This document shows positions 31,909-41,779 of a DNA stretch of 64,000 bases, one piece after another. The DNA is taken from assembly GCF_026239675.1 (NCBI RefSeq), contig NZ_JAPIVQ010000002.1, forward strand, positions 1 to 64,000, given 5' to 3'. A model generated the notes under the pieces. The model searched no databases. It worked only from the letters and a program-made list of their open reading frames with translations, and was not told the DNA's origin. How positions within the stretch are numbered: the stretch's first letter is position 1; the number at the start of each line of letters is the position of its first letter. Source of the stretch: Pedobacter sp. PLR. Its GTDB lineage: Bacteria > Bacteroidota > Bacteroidia > Sphingobacteriales > Sphingobacteriaceae. Both the position numbers and the translations under genes were made by a program.

Positions 31909-32373
31909 ATGCAAGCAGAAAAAAGAGTAACAGAGTTAGTTGAAGAGAAGATTTCGGATAGGCCGGAGTTGTTTTTGGTAGAAGTTAAAATGCTTCCAAA
32001 CAATAAGCTTATTATTCATGTTGATGGCGATGAAGGGATTAGTATCCAGGATTGTGCAGCGATCAGCAGACATGTAGGTTTTCATCTGGAAGAAGAAAAT
32101 ACCATCGATAAAGCTTATAATTTAGAAGTATCCTCACCGGGTGTTGGTGAACCATTGAGACTTAAAAGACAATATGTGAAAAACATTGGCAGAGAGTTGA
32201 GTGTGAAACTAAGCGGTGGAGAAATTAAAGAAGGCAAGTTGCTTTCTGTTGAAGATAACGGCATAACCATCGAAGCGAAGGTTAAAGAAAAAGGTAAAAA
32301 GGCGACGCTGGAAACAACCAGTATCGACTTTAGTAGTATAACAGAAACAAAGGTTTTAATTTCATTTAAATAA
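31909..32373 (+). CDS. rimP: Ribosome maturation factor RimP
   Basis: RimP helps assemble the 30S subunit. About 154 residues from the ATG at 31909 (a TTG two codons upstream is less likely). The N-terminal alpha/beta domain is seen in LFLVEVKMLPNNKLIIHVDGDEG and DCAAISRHVG, and the core motif NLEVSSPGVGEPLRLKRQYVKNIG is near 82-105. A C-terminal SH3-like barrel follows. nusA starts 3 bases after the stop, the near-universal rimP-nusA-infB order. Confidence 0.95.
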   Translation: MQAEKRVTELVEEKISDRPELFLVEVKMLPNNKLIIHVDGDEGISIQDCAAISRHVGFHLEEENTIDKAYNLEVSSPGVGEPLRLKRQYVKNIGRELSVKLSGGEIKEGKLLSVEDNGITIEAKVKEKGKKATLETTSIDFSSITETKVLISFK

Positions 32374-32375
32374 AA

Positions 32376-33611
32376 ATGAGCAATATTAATTTAATCGATT
32401 CATTTCAGGAATTCAAAGAGTTCAAGAACATCGACCGTCCTACAGTGATTAGTGTGCTGGAAGAGGTATTTCGCAGTATGTTGCGTAAAAAATACGGTAC
32501 AGATGAGAATTGTGACGTCATCGTTAACCCGGACAACGGGGATTTGGAAATCTGGCGTACTAGAAAGGTGATGGAGGATGGTTTTTCTGAAGATGATGAC
32601 CTGGAGATCGAACTGTCTGAAGTAAAGCGCTTAGATCCTGATATGGAAGTTGGCGACGATTACATTGAGCAGATCACTTTAGAGAGCTTTGGACGTAGAG
32701 CAATTTTAGCTGCACGTCAGACGCTGGTATCTAAAGTATTAGAACTAGAGAAAGACGAGATCTTCAAAAAATATAAAGATAGAGTTGGTGAGATTGTAAC
32801 CGGAGAAGTTTATCAGGTTTGGAAGAAAGAAACATTGGTGCTGGATGATGAAGGCAACGAGTTGATGATGCCAAAAACGGAACAAATCCCGGCTGATTAT
32901 TTCAAGAAAGGTGATACTGTTCGCGCGGTAATCCTTAAAGTGGATATGATCAATGCAACTCCAAAAATTATCATTTCAAGGATTGCCCCTGAGTTCTTAC
33001 AACGTTTGTTTGAAATCGAGGTTCCTGAAATTTTCGACGGACTGATCACGATTAAGAAAATCGTGCGTGAGCCGGGAGAAAGAGCTAAAGTGGCTGTAGA
33101 GTCATATGACGACAGAATTGATCCTGTTGGTGCTTGTGTGGGTATGAAAGGTTCAAGGATACATGGTATCGTAAGAGAACTTAAAAATGAGAACATTGAT
33201 GTGATTAACTTCACGAACAACGTTTCATTATATATTACCAGAGCATTGAGCCCGGCAAAAATCACTTCTATTAAGTTAGATGATGAAACGAAACACGCTT
33301 CGGTATACTTGAAACCAGATCAGGTTTCACTGGCAATCGGTAGAGGTGGTCATAATATTAAATTAGCTGGTAAATTAACCGGTTATGAGATCGATGTTTA
33401 TCGTGAAGCAGGCGAAGAAGATGAGGATGTGGATATTGAAGAATTCTCAGACGAAATCGACAGCTGGATCATTGATGAATTGAAATCAATCGGTTGTGAT
33501 ACCGCAAAAAGTGTACTTTCACTTTCAATTGACGAGTTGGTAAAACGTACCGACCTTGAAGAAGAAACCGTCAAAGAAGTGATGAGTATATTAAAATCAG
33601 AGTTTGAATAA
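32376..33611 (+). CDS. nusA: Transcription termination/antitermination factor NusA
   Basis: NusA binds RNA polymerase and modulates pausing, termination and antitermination. The 411 residues have the N-terminal polymerase-binding domain, an S1 domain at about 135-200 (GEIVTGEVYQVWKK), and two KH domains with VGACVGMKGSRIHGIVREL near 251-269 and LAIGRGGHNIKLAGKLTGYEIDVY near 320-343. The C-terminal part is a short helix-hairpin-helix region (SVLSLSIDELVKRTDLEEE), without the acidic repeats of the E. coli protein. Confidence 0.96.
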   Translation: MSNINLIDSFQEFKEFKNIDRPTVISVLEEVFRSMLRKKYGTDENCDVIVNPDNGDLEIWRTRKVMEDGFSEDDDLEIELSEVKRLDPDMEVGDDYIEQITLESFGRRAILAARQTLVSKVLELEKDEIFKKYKDRVGEIVTGEVYQVWKKETLVLDDEGNELMMPKTEQIPADYFKKGDTVRAVILKVDMINATPKIIISRIAPEFLQRLFEIEVPEIFDGLITIKKIVREPGERAKVAVESYDDRIDPVGACVGMKGSRIHGIVRELKNENIDVINFTNNVSLYITRALSPAKITSIKLDDETKHASVYLKPDQVSLAIGRGGHNIKLAGKLTGYEIDVYREAGEEDEDVDIEEFSDEIDSWIIDELKSIGCDTAKSVLSLSIDELVKRTDLEEETVKEVMSILKSEFE

Positions 33612-33690
33612 AACGTTAACTTGAATAGGTGAAAATTATGTGGCCATTAAAAACAAATCACATACCCATGAAATAAACAAGAATAAACGT

Positions 33691-33698
33691 TACTTTTG
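33691..33698 (+). promoter_or_regulatory. Predicted internal -7 promoter element of infB
   Basis: TACTTTTG lies in the 117-base gap between nusA and infB and ends 30 bases before the infB ATG. It may allow infB expression independent of the leader hairpin at 31864. Confidence 0.5.
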
Positions 33699-33728
33699 TA
33701 TAAGAATTAAAGAAAAAATAGGATATCA

Positions 33729-36700
33729 ATGTCAGACGACAAACCAATAATTTTATTTAAAGCAGTTAAGGAACTTAACGTAGGCATAGCTACGGCCGTT
33801 GAGTTTTTAGAAAAGAAAGGCTTTTCTGTTGAGAATAAACCCACTACTAAGCTCTCCCGCGACATGTATAATGCGCTGTTGAAAGAGTTTCAGGGCGATA
33901 AGATCGTAAAAGAAGAAGCCAATCAGATTGTTATTGGTAAAATTCGTCGTGATGAGCCGGAAGCAACTGAAAAAGTTGCGGAAGCACCTAGAAAAAATGT
34001 AGAATTCGAAAATGAAGGCATCTTAATTAAGAACCTTCATTCGTATACTCCTCCTGTAGAGAAAGCTAAAGAAGAAACTCCGGCAACACCGGTGGCTCCT
34101 GTAGCGGAAAAAACAGAAGAGAAACCTGAAGAGGGAGCATTGCCGGGTGTGAAAATAGTAGGGAAAATCAATTTAGATGATTTGAACACTAAAACCCGTC
34201 CGGTAAAGAAAGACGAAGCACCAGAAGTGCCTCAGCCAGTTGCTGAAGTACCTAAAGTTGCGGAACCAGCACCAGCACCTGCTCCAGCGGAGAAAGCACT
34301 TGTAGAAGAGAAAGCAGTTGAGAAACCAGTAGAAGCTCCAAAAGCGGAAGTGGTTAAACCTGTGGAACAACCTAAGGTGGAAGAGACTCCAAAGCCTGTT
34401 GAGCAACCTGTTGCTAAAATAGAGCCAGAAGTAAAAGAAACTCCAAAACCAGTGGAAGCACCAAAAATAAGTGAAACGCCGAAAGTAGCGGAAACCCCAA
34501 AAGTTGAAAAAACGGATGGTGTTGAAGTAATCAAGGCACGTTCTGTAAAACTATCAGGACCAAACATCATCGGTAAAATTGTATTACCGGTAACACCTGA
34601 TCGTAAATCATCACCTGTAGCCTCATCGGCAGACAGCAATGATGCAAAGAGAAAGCGTAAGCGTAAAAAGACTCCGGGCCATCCTGGCCAGGGAGGTCAT
34701 ACTTCCGGTGGAAATCAGACAACGGCAGGTGGAGCTGCAGGAACAGGCACAACAGCGCCAAAGCCAGCACCTACATTTACCAACAGACCTGATTTCAGGA
34801 ACAATACGAATAACACTGCCAACAGGCCAAACTTCAGGAACAACAAACCGGGATCTCCTGGTAACGGCCCTAAAGAAGAACCTACGGAAAAAGAAATCCA
34901 GGATCAGATTAAAGCAACACTTGCACGTTTAAGTGGAGCAGGTAAATCTGGTAAGTTCGCACAACGTGCAAAATTACGTCGTCAAAAACGTGATGATGTA
35001 GCACTTTCTGCAGACGAAGCAGCAATGGAACTGGAATCACAATCCAAAGTGTTAAGGGTGACGGAATTTGTTACGGCAAATGAGTTAGCTACGATGATGG
35101 ATGAGCCGGTAACAAAAATTATCGGTACTTGTATGAGTCTGGGAATGTTCGTATCCATCAACCAACGTTTGGATGCAGAAACATTAACGATTGTTGCGGA
35201 TGAGTTCGGTTACGAAATTCAATTCGTGAAACCGGATGATGAAAGCGATATTCTGATCGAAGAAGAAGATAGCGAAGAAGATTTAGTATCAAGAGCACCG
35301 GTTGTGACTATTATGGGTCACGTCGATCACGGTAAGACTTCATTGCTGGATTATATTCGTAAAGCAAACGTAGTGGCTGGTGAAGCCGGTGGTATTACAC
35401 AGCACATTGGTGCTTATATGGTAACCACACCTACAGGTAAACAAGTAACTTTCTTAGATACTCCAGGTCACGAAGCCTTTACGGCGATGCGTGCACGTGG
35501 TGCGAAAGTTGCCGATATTGCCATCATTGTGGTTGCAGCGGATGATGCAGTAATGCCTCAGACTAAAGAAGCAATCCAACATGCACAGGCAGCAGGCGTA
35601 CCATTGGTCTTCGCCTTTACCAAAATTGATAAACCGGGTGCAAACTCAGAGAAAATACGCGAGCAATTATCAACAATGAATATCCTTGTAGAGGATTGGG
35701 GAGGTACTTTCCAGTCTCAGGAGATTTCAGGTAAGAGCGGACTAAACGTAGACTTGTTATTAGAGAAGGTATTATTAGAAGCAGAAATGCTTGACCTTAA
35801 AGCCAACCCTAACAAACGTGCTACAGGTAGTGTAATTGAAGCAACACTAGATAAAGGTCGTGGTATCGTTACTACGGTTCTTGTTCAGGCAGGTACTTTA
35901 AAAATCGGTGATCCGATCTTAGCGGGTAGTTATAGCGGACGTGTTAAAGCGTTGTTTAACGAGCGTGGTCAGAAAGTTGATAAAGCAGGCCCATCAGTAC
36001 CAGTACAGGTATTGGGTATGCAGGGTGCACCTACTGCAGGTGATAAATTCAATGCATTAGAAAGTGAAGTTGAGGCAAGAGAAATCGCCAACAAACGTCT
36101 GCAGTTAATGCGTGAGCAGGGTCTTCGTACTCAGAAACACATTACGCTGGATGAGATCGGTCGTCGTTTGGCTATCGGTAACTTTAAAGAACTGAACCTG
36201 ATTGTTAAAGGTGATGTGGATGGTTCAATTGAGGCATTATCTGACTCATTATTGAAACTGTCTACGGAAGAGATTCAAATCAATATCATTAGTAAAGCGG
36301 TAGGTCAGATTTCTGAATCTGATGTATTGTTAGCTTCTGCTTCTGATGCGATCATCATCGGTTTCCAGGTTCGTCCTTCACCAGGAGCACGTAAGCTTGC
36401 TGAGGCGGAACAAATTGACATCAGACTTTACTCGATCATCTACGATGCAATCAATGAGATTAAAGCGGCGATGGAAGGTATGTTGGCTCCGGAATTTGAA
36501 GAGAAGATCACTGCTAACGTGGAGATCAGAGAAACCTTCAAAATTACTAAAGTGGGTACAATTGCCGGATGTATGGTATTGGATGGTACGATTACACGTA
36601 ACAGTAAGATCCGTATCGTTAGAGATGGTGTGGTAGTTTACACAGGTGAGCTGGCTTCATTGAAACGTTATAAAGATGACGTGAAAGAAGTATCAAGAGG

Positions 36701-36797
36701 TTACGAGTGTGGATTGAACATCCAGAACTTTAACAACATCGAGGTAGGTGACATCGTTGAAGCTTACGAACAAGTTGAAGTAAAAAGGAAATTATAA
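33729..36797 (+). CDS. infB: Translation initiation factor IF-2
   Basis: IF-2 is the GTPase that brings initiator tRNA to the ribosome. The 1022-residue protein has an N-terminal IF2_N-like domain, then a long Pro/Glu/Val/Ala/Lys-rich linker (about 105-290) and a Gly/Asn/Pro-rich stretch (about 310-390). A second IF2_N domain lies near 440-500. The G domain has G1 GHVDHGKT at about 530-537, G3 DTPGHEAF near 577-584 and G4 FTKIDKP. Domains II to IV follow and end in EVKRKL. The linker is low-complexity and explains several spurious antisense frames. Confidence 0.97.
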   Translation: MSDDKPIILFKAVKELNVGIATAVEFLEKKGFSVENKPTTKLSRDMYNALLKEFQGDKIVKEEANQIVIGKIRRDEPEATEKVAEAPRKNVEFENEGILIKNLHSYTPPVEKAKEETPATPVAPVAEKTEEKPEEGALPGVKIVGKINLDDLNTKTRPVKKDEAPEVPQPVAEVPKVAEPAPAPAPAEKALVEEKAVEKPVEAPKAEVVKPVEQPKVEETPKPVEQPVAKIEPEVKETPKPVEAPKISETPKVAETPKVEKTDGVEVIKARSVKLSGPNIIGKIVLPVTPDRKSSPVASSADSNDAKRKRKRKKTPGHPGQGGHTSGGNQTTAGGAAGTGTTAPKPAPTFTNRPDFRNNTNNTANRPNFRNNKPGSPGNGPKEEPTEKEIQDQIKATLARLSGAGKSGKFAQRAKLRRQKRDDVALSADEAAMELESQSKVLRVTEFVTANELATMMDEPVTKIIGTCMSLGMFVSINQRLDAETLTIVADEFGYEIQFVKPDDESDILIEEEDSEEDLVSRAPVVTIMGHVDHGKTSLLDYIRKANVVAGEAGGITQHIGAYMVTTPTGKQVTFLDTPGHEAFTAMRARGAKVADIAIIVVAADDAVMPQTKEAIQHAQAAGVPLVFAFTKIDKPGANSEKIREQLSTMNILVEDWGGTFQSQEISGKSGLNVDLLLEKVLLEAEMLDLKANPNKRATGSVIEATLDKGRGIVTTVLVQAGTLKIGDPILAGSYSGRVKALFNERGQKVDKAGPSVPVQVLGMQGAPTAGDKFNALESEVEAREIANKRLQLMREQGLRTQKHITLDEIGRRLAIGNFKELNLIVKGDVDGSIEALSDSLLKLSTEEIQINIISKAVGQISESDVLLASASDAIIIGFQVRPSPGARKLAEAEQIDIRLYSIIYDAINEIKAAMEGMLAPEFEEKITANVEIRETFKITKVGTIAGCMVLDGTITRNSKIRIVRDGVVVYTGELASLKRYKDDVKEVSRGYECGLNIQNFNNIEVGDIVEAYEQVEVKRKL

Positions 36798-36815
36798 TCC
36801 TGAAAAATAAATATT

Positions 36816-36852
36816 AAAAAGGTGCTGTCCGCTTATGGATAGCACCTTTTTT
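36816..36852 (+). terminator. Terminator after infB
   Basis: AAAAAGGTGCT and AGCACCTTTTTT pair with an inner GTCC/GGAT helix. It closes the rimP-nusA-infB unit. Confidence 0.9.
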
Positions 36853-36916
36853 TGTTTGCAGGAAAATGGATTTTAGTCTTACCTTAGGCTGAAATTTTAG
36901 TGGCAAACAATTCATC

Positions 36917-38065
36917 ATGAATATCAAAAGAAGCTTAAAAAAACTCTTCAGAAAGCGTTCTGCCGGAGATAATGGATACCTGGTTAACCTTTATCAAACT
37001 AATTATGAAAGGCGTGTGTTGATTTCCTACATCACCGGGCCATTTTTGGGCGCAAATGGATTCATGCATCAAAACTACATCACTTCACATATTGTAGCCG
37101 AAAGTTTTTCAGAGCTTGGCTATGACGTGGATATTGTGGACTATTCCGCTAAAGGACTGAACATCGTTTATGAGAACTATGCGGTGATCTTTGGGATGGG
37201 CGATAATTTTGAGCGTTCATTTTACCATCCGGCAAGGACTATTCCCAGAATTCATTTAATTACGGGAGCCCATGATGATTTTCATAATGCGATGAGCTTA
37301 AAGAGTGTGAAAGATTTTTATGAGCTATCTGGCTTATGGTTAACCAGGGAGGCAAATGTTCAGCCAACTTGTAATTACTATGCGATGTTCAACGCTGATG
37401 CAGCTATCATTCTGGCAAGGGGATCTGTTTTTGAAGATTGTAATGCACGGTTTGTGAATAAACTGTATCCGCTGAATAATAATATACTTGGCGTATTTAG
37501 TAACCTGCCGCTTAAGACAACCGACTCCAGAACGGCTAATTTTTTGTTTTTAAGTGGGGGAAGGCAAATTACGAAAGGGCTTCATCTTTTGATGGAAGTA
37601 GCACGTAAACGCAAAGATTTAAAATTTTATCTGGTGGTTCCTTCAATCGATTCAGCCTTGCGTGATCATTATCAGGATCTTTTGCTGGAAGGCTCCAATG
37701 TCTGCTTGTTTGAAAGCCTTAGGATGGATTCTGAGCAGATTAGGGAGATTGTAGGTGTTTGTAGTTATTCGATTGCTCCGAGTTATGTAGATGGGCTTCC
37801 GGGAGGGACTATTGAGCCTATGTCCGCAGGATTGATTCCAATTGTAAGTAAGCATTGTGGTTTTGCTCCTGAAAAATTCATTTTTGAAATGGAGGATTTA
37901 TCAGCCATGGCTTTGGAGGAAGCCATCAACCGGGTGTTGGAACTGGAGGACTCCGAATTTGCTGAACTGAGCAGGCAAGTGAAAAACTATGCGATTGAAA
38001 ATTTTTCACCGGCCTGTGTAAAGGAAGAATTGAAAGAAATTTTAAAATCCGAGCAGTTAAACTAA
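36917..38065 (+). CDS. Glycosyltransferase of GT-B type (GT4-like)
   Basis: The 382-residue protein has an N-terminal half with a SYITGPFLGANGFMHQNYI loop near 32-50 and a C-terminal GT-B half. The latter includes NFLFLSGGRQITKGLHLLMEVA near 208-229 and the nucleotide-sugar binding segment SIAPSYVDGLPGGTIEPMSAGLIPIV near 290-315, equivalent to the Glu-x7-Glu region of GT4 enzymes. Donor and acceptor are unknown. It opens the surface-glycan region right after the infB terminator. Confidence 0.82.
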   Translation: MNIKRSLKKLFRKRSAGDNGYLVNLYQTNYERRVLISYITGPFLGANGFMHQNYITSHIVAESFSELGYDVDIVDYSAKGLNIVYENYAVIFGMGDNFERSFYHPARTIPRIHLITGAHDDFHNAMSLKSVKDFYELSGLWLTREANVQPTCNYYAMFNADAAIILARGSVFEDCNARFVNKLYPLNNNILGVFSNLPLKTTDSRTANFLFLSGGRQITKGLHLLMEVARKRKDLKFYLVVPSIDSALRDHYQDLLLEGSNVCLFESLRMDSEQIREIVGVCSYSIAPSYVDGLPGGTIEPMSAGLIPIVSKHCGFAPEKFIFEMEDLSAMALEEAINRVLELEDSEFAELSRQVKNYAIENFSPACVKEELKEILKSEQLN

Positions 38066-38071
38066 TCGGTT

Positions 38072-38929
38072 TTATAGCTGAATCCAGTCGGGAGGAATTA
38101 TGTTGTTCCCGGCGTATAGCGGATCATTTACCCATTTATTCGGCCCTATAACGATCTTGTTTGGGTGCTGGTTAAGCCAGGCAGCCCACCAGCTGAAACT
38201 GCTGTTTGCAATAATATTATGTTTACACTGACTCATCAGCTGCATATCTATGTAGCTATCTTGTCCTTTATTCCAGGAAATAAAGGTCGCTCCTGTAAGA
38301 CTTAAACTCTCTTTACACCAGCTGATGTCATCTGAAAAGATGAAAAACTGAGGGTTGGCAGTTGTTTTTTGGATCACATCAATGGCTTGTTGATAATAGT
38401 CCTTTCCACAGCATCCTCCAAGAAGGGGGTCTTTCAGGTAATCTCCTCTTCTGATGTGTACCGCAATACTATTTGCCTCCTTTATTTGTTGGAGTATCTG
38501 TTGATTTTCTTCGTTTAGCGGCAACTTAAAAGTAAAGGCTGCTTTTATTTCTTCTGCAATATCTATGAAGTAGCCCTGGTTTTGCCAATAGCCCCAATAA
38601 TATAAGAATTCTGAATTTTGAAAGACCCCGGGATCAAATGTAAATGGATGGTCATCTCTTTTATAGGCATTTTTCAAGTTCAATAGTCTCCGGAGTTTTC
38701 TCAGTATCCAATTTCTATTGTCAGTATTATAAAGGTCATTTATAAGTGGGGTAACCTTAGTCAGTTGGATATCAAAAATACGTTCCAGCTCCAGTCCATT
38801 GTGCAGGGGATAATCTTTAAAGCCCGTCAGATCAGCTTTAACATCCGGAAACCTTTTTTCTATTGCCTTGTAAAATGCGTATTGAAACATTTGGTTACCG
38901 AGGCCTCCTAAGAAACGAATGATTTTCAT
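38072..38929 (-). CDS. Alpha-1,2-fucosyltransferase (GT11)
   Basis: The 285-residue protein transfers fucose from GDP-fucose to a galactose-type acceptor in a 1,2 linkage. Two GT11 hallmarks are clear: the N-terminal FLGGLGNQMFQYAFYKA and the GDP-fucose-binding HIRRGDY at 158-164. A later IANSSFSWWAAWLNQHPNKIVIGPNKW segment (about 240-266) matches the third family motif. It implies a fucosylated O-antigen or exopolysaccharide. GDP-fucose synthesis genes are not in this window. Confidence 0.92.
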   Translation of the reverse strand: MKIIRFLGGLGNQMFQYAFYKAIEKRFPDVKADLTGFKDYPLHNGLELERIFDIQLTKVTPLINDLYNTDNRNWILRKLRRLLNLKNAYKRDDHPFTFDPGVFQNSEFLYYWGYWQNQGYFIDIAEEIKAAFTFKLPLNEENQQILQQIKEANSIAVHIRRGDYLKDPLLGGCCGKDYYQQAIDVIQKTTANPQFFIFSDDISWCKESLSLTGATFISWNKGQDSYIDMQLMSQCKHNIIANSSFSWWAAWLNQHPNKIVIGPNKWVNDPLYAGNNIIPPDWIQL

Positions 38930-38980
38930 TTATGATCGTATGGTTTATTTGTAATGGGATAAATTGAGAGGAGCGTAGTT

Positions 38981-40000
38981 TTACGCTGAGAACCTACCAA
39001 TGCCTTTGATTGTGAGTTTGAATATTTTTCGAAGTTGCCGGCCATTGACATAAGACCATTTGAAAAGGTTTTTGTCGAATAGCAAGGGAAAAGCATTCAT
39101 TTTAGCTTTCTTTAAATAAAGGACATCGAACCATTTTTCGAACAACATTTTTTCAAAATCGATCAGGGGATATTTTTCAAGTTTACGATTCGTAAACTTT
39201 AAGAGCTGGAAAAATTTTCGATACTCAGCTATTTCGTAAAGTTGGAATTCGCACATTAAAATGCTAAAAAGAAGGTCTCCCATGTGCTGATGATCAGGGA
39301 TATTCAGGTAGGATAATTGATTTCTTTTAATTTCTTTCAGTTTTAATTTGGCAGTTTCTGCTTTAAGTCCTGAAATGTTGTTTTCATGTATTCTATACTT
39401 AACAAGAATCTCGTCCAGATTCCCAATCGGGTATTTCTCCGCCATTCGTACAAAAAGTTCATAATCTTCTGCAGGAGCGTAATCCTGATAGCCACCCAGT
39501 TCTTTTAATACGGATGTTTTATACATAACGGAAGAATTGATGAACGTATTTTCGAATAACAAAGTCATTTTGATATTGTCGGCTCCAACAGGGACCGTTA
39601 GTGCATCATTTTCGATTGCCTGACCTTTCTTGTTGATGATGGTGCCATGACCTCCACATAAGGCGTAGGTAGGGTTCTGTTGAAAAAAGTCATATTGAAG
39701 CTCCAGACGGTTCTTTGCTGCAATATCATCACTGTCTAATATGGCAATGAATTCGGTACGAGCTGCCGTCATGGCCACATTTCGTGTATAGGTCAAGCCC
39801 CTGTTTTTATCGTTGTGAACCAGTCTGATCCGATCATCATGGAATGTTTCTACGACCTCAACGGTTCGGTCCGTAGATCCGTCATTCACAATTAATAACT
39901 CGAAATCATGAAATGTTTGATCAAGAATACTTTGTATGGAATCGCTTATATAGTCGGCTGCATTAAAGGCGGCCATGAAAACAGTTATCTTAGGAGACAT
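38981..40000 (-). CDS. Family 2 glycosyltransferase
   Basis: The 339-residue inverting GT-A enzyme starts with KITVFMAAFNAADYISDSIQSIL. It has the donor-binding IVNDGSTDRT at 36-45 and the metal-binding DSDDIA (ILDSDD near 90-95). The acceptor-side EDYELFVRMAEKYP lies near 182-195, followed by a helical C-terminal tail. The sugar is unknown. It is followed by the fucosyltransferase gene in the same direction, 51 bases on, and has its own promoter. Confidence 0.92.
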   Translation of the reverse strand: MSPKITVFMAAFNAADYISDSIQSILDQTFHDFELLIVNDGSTDRTVEVVETFHDDRIRLVHNDKNRGLTYTRNVAMTAARTEFIAILDSDDIAAKNRLELQYDFFQQNPTYALCGGHGTIINKKGQAIENDALTVPVGADNIKMTLLFENTFINSSVMYKTSVLKELGGYQDYAPAEDYELFVRMAEKYPIGNLDEILVKYRIHENNISGLKAETAKLKLKEIKRNQLSYLNIPDHQHMGDLLFSILMCEFQLYEIAEYRKFFQLLKFTNRKLEKYPLIDFEKMLFEKWFDVLYLKKAKMNAFPLLFDKNLFKWSYVNGRQLRKIFKLTIKGIGRFSA

Positions 40001-40038
40001 GATATTGTATTACTAATTATACCAGATACATTTTGAAT

Positions 40039-40046
40039 CAAATATA
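40039..40046 (-). promoter_or_regulatory. Predicted -7 promoter element of the GT2-fucosyltransferase pair
   Basis: TATATTTG on the minus strand, 38 bases before the ATG at 40000. Confidence 0.5.
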
Positions 40047-40213
40047 CAGTTACATTATTTAATGTCGGTTTTTTATCGTTCTTAAAGCCCGGGATGGATA
40101 TAAATCGCTTAACTACCTAACAATTTTCCTAATTTTACAGCATTCATTTCCAGCTACCAACAAATAGGGCAACCTGGATCTGGATTTTAGTTTACCAGTG
40201 CAACATTTTTATC

Positions 40214-40948
40214 ATGAAATATAATTATATCTCCTTTAGCTTATGGGGCGATAAGGAAATTTATACTGTAGGAGCGGTAAGAAATGCAGCATTAGCCAGG
40301 GAAATTTATCCAGATTGGAAGGTTATTATCTATTATGATGATACGGTACCTGCAACGATTATTCAGGAGCTGAATGATCTGGGGGTAATGCTGGTTGATA
40401 TGACTCATTCCGGTATTTATGGATTATTCTGGAGATTTTTGGCTGCAGATTTATCAGATAGCGGACACGTTATATTCAGGGATACGGATTCCCGTTTATC
40501 CTGGCGCGAAAAGCTGGCAGTGGAGGAATGGATCAGCAATAACGATATCATTCATGTGATGAGAGATCACCCGGTTCATGATGTTCCATTTGGCGCTGAA
40601 AAATTATCTATTCTGGGCGGCATGTGGGGGATAAAAGGGGGAGTTATGGAAATGACAAAGGCAATCCGGGAGTTCTGTAAGGAAAGGCCGGATCAATATG
40701 GTATTGATCAGTCTTTCTTAGAAGGTCTTTATAAAAAATTTAAGCATTCAATGACCGTTCACGATGAATTTTTTGATGAAAAACCTTTTCCTTCCAGGCG
40801 GGTAGGTTATCGGTTCGTGGGTGAAAGAATAGACGAAAATGAGGTTCCTTTTGGGGAGGATTGGAAAGAAATTAAAGCCTGGGATAAAATGCAGAATCCT
40901 TCTTTATTCCGTCAGTGTAAAACCTGGTTCAGGAAAATTTTAAAGTAA
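40214..40948 (+). CDS. Glycosyltransferase-like protein (GT-A type, family unclear)
   Basis: The 244-residue protein looks like a nucleotide-diphospho-sugar transferase. It has a short N-terminal strand, YPDWKVIIYYDDTVPATII near 35-53, a WRFLAADLSDSGHVIFRDTDSRLS block near 75-98 with a DxD-type motif (Asp-Thr-Asp), and a later YGIDQSFLEGLYKKF near 158-172. I do not recognise the exact family. It is 10 bases upstream of a family 2 glycosyltransferase, so they are co-transcribed and probably act in the same glycan. Confidence 0.7.
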   Translation: MKYNYISFSLWGDKEIYTVGAVRNAALAREIYPDWKVIIYYDDTVPATIIQELNDLGVMLVDMTHSGIYGLFWRFLAADLSDSGHVIFRDTDSRLSWREKLAVEEWISNNDIIHVMRDHPVHDVPFGAEKLSILGGMWGIKGGVMEMTKAIREFCKERPDQYGIDQSFLEGLYKKFKHSMTVHDEFFDEKPFPSRRVGYRFVGERIDENEVPFGEDWKEIKAWDKMQNPSLFRQCKTWFRKILK

Positions 40949-40958
40949 ATTTATAGCA

Positions 40959-41771
40959 ATGACCTATAGTATTATTGTGCCTACCTATAATTCCGAGAAA
41001 ACACTTAGCGCGTGTTTAGTCAGCATTATGAATCAGAAGTGTTCCGATTTTGAAATTATTATTAGTGATGGTGTTTCAACGGATTCGACACTAGCTATTG
41101 CGCGGGGTTTTAATGATGAGCGGATAAAGATCTATACAGCGCCGGATGCGGGTATCTACGATGCGATGAATAAGTCCATAACAAGAGCAAATGGAGATTG
41201 GTTATTGTTCCTGGGCAGCGACGATCTGTTGTTCAATGATGATGTTCTTGAAAATGTAAAAAATCATTTAGCGCTCACTGAGGCTGCTTTCGTATATGGG
41301 GATGTGAAAATGGTCGGGGATACGCCATGGGCAAAAGATGGAACTTTGTATAAAGGAGAAACCACGGTGTCGGGTCTGTTTGATGCTAATATTTGTCATC
41401 AGGCTATTTTTTATGCCAGAAAGATTTTTGTAGACAGAAAGGTAGGTTATAATCTGAATTACAAGGTTTGTGCAGATTACGATCTTAATCTTTTCTGTGC
41501 CTCCAGATACCCAATTCAGTACGTACCTGAGACCGTCTCTTATTTTAACAGCGGAGGGATGAGTTCAGTTGTTCCGGACGCTGTTTTTAACAGAGAGAAA
41601 TGGTTAAATATTGTATATTATTTTCGGGAAAAGCTGTTTGACGAGAACCTGGCGTCCAGAACAAAAGAGCTAAAAAAAACCTGGAAACGATTTTTTAAGC
41701 GCTTCCAGGTTAGTCTGGCTATCCTGGCGTTCAGGATATATATATATCATCGGTTTAAGAAACCAGCTTAA
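40959..41771 (+). CDS. Family 2 glycosyltransferase (WcaA-like)
   Basis: The 270-residue enzyme begins MTYSIIVPTYNSEKTLSACL and has ISDGVSTDST, the DAGIYDAMNKSITRANGDWLLFLGSDDLL block typical of colanic-acid-type GT2 enzymes, and YKVCADYDLNLFCAS near 168-182. The C-terminal 30 residues are basic and probably peripheral to the membrane. A 20-bp palindrome overlaps its stop codon. Confidence 0.92.
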   Translation: MTYSIIVPTYNSEKTLSACLVSIMNQKCSDFEIIISDGVSTDSTLAIARGFNDERIKIYTAPDAGIYDAMNKSITRANGDWLLFLGSDDLLFNDDVLENVKNHLALTEAAFVYGDVKMVGDTPWAKDGTLYKGETTVSGLFDANICHQAIFYARKIFVDRKVGYNLNYKVCADYDLNLFCASRYPIQYVPETVSYFNSGGMSSVVPDAVFNREKWLNIVYYFREKLFDENLASRTKELKKTWKRFFKRFQVSLAILAFRIYIYHRFKKPA

Positions 41772-41779
41772 GCTGGTTT
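41760..41779. terminator. Palindrome between convergent glycan genes
   Basis: AAACCAGCTTAAGCTGGTTT is a perfect 20-bp palindrome that contains the stop codon of the plus-strand gene and touches the stop of the minus-strand WbsX gene. It may serve as a bidirectional terminator. Confidence 0.5.

Noticed and set aside
34173..34770. Several antisense frames over infB with Ser/Gly- or Trp/Phe-rich composition
   Set aside because: They mirror the low-complexity Pro/Glu/Val linker of IF-2 and have no independent support.
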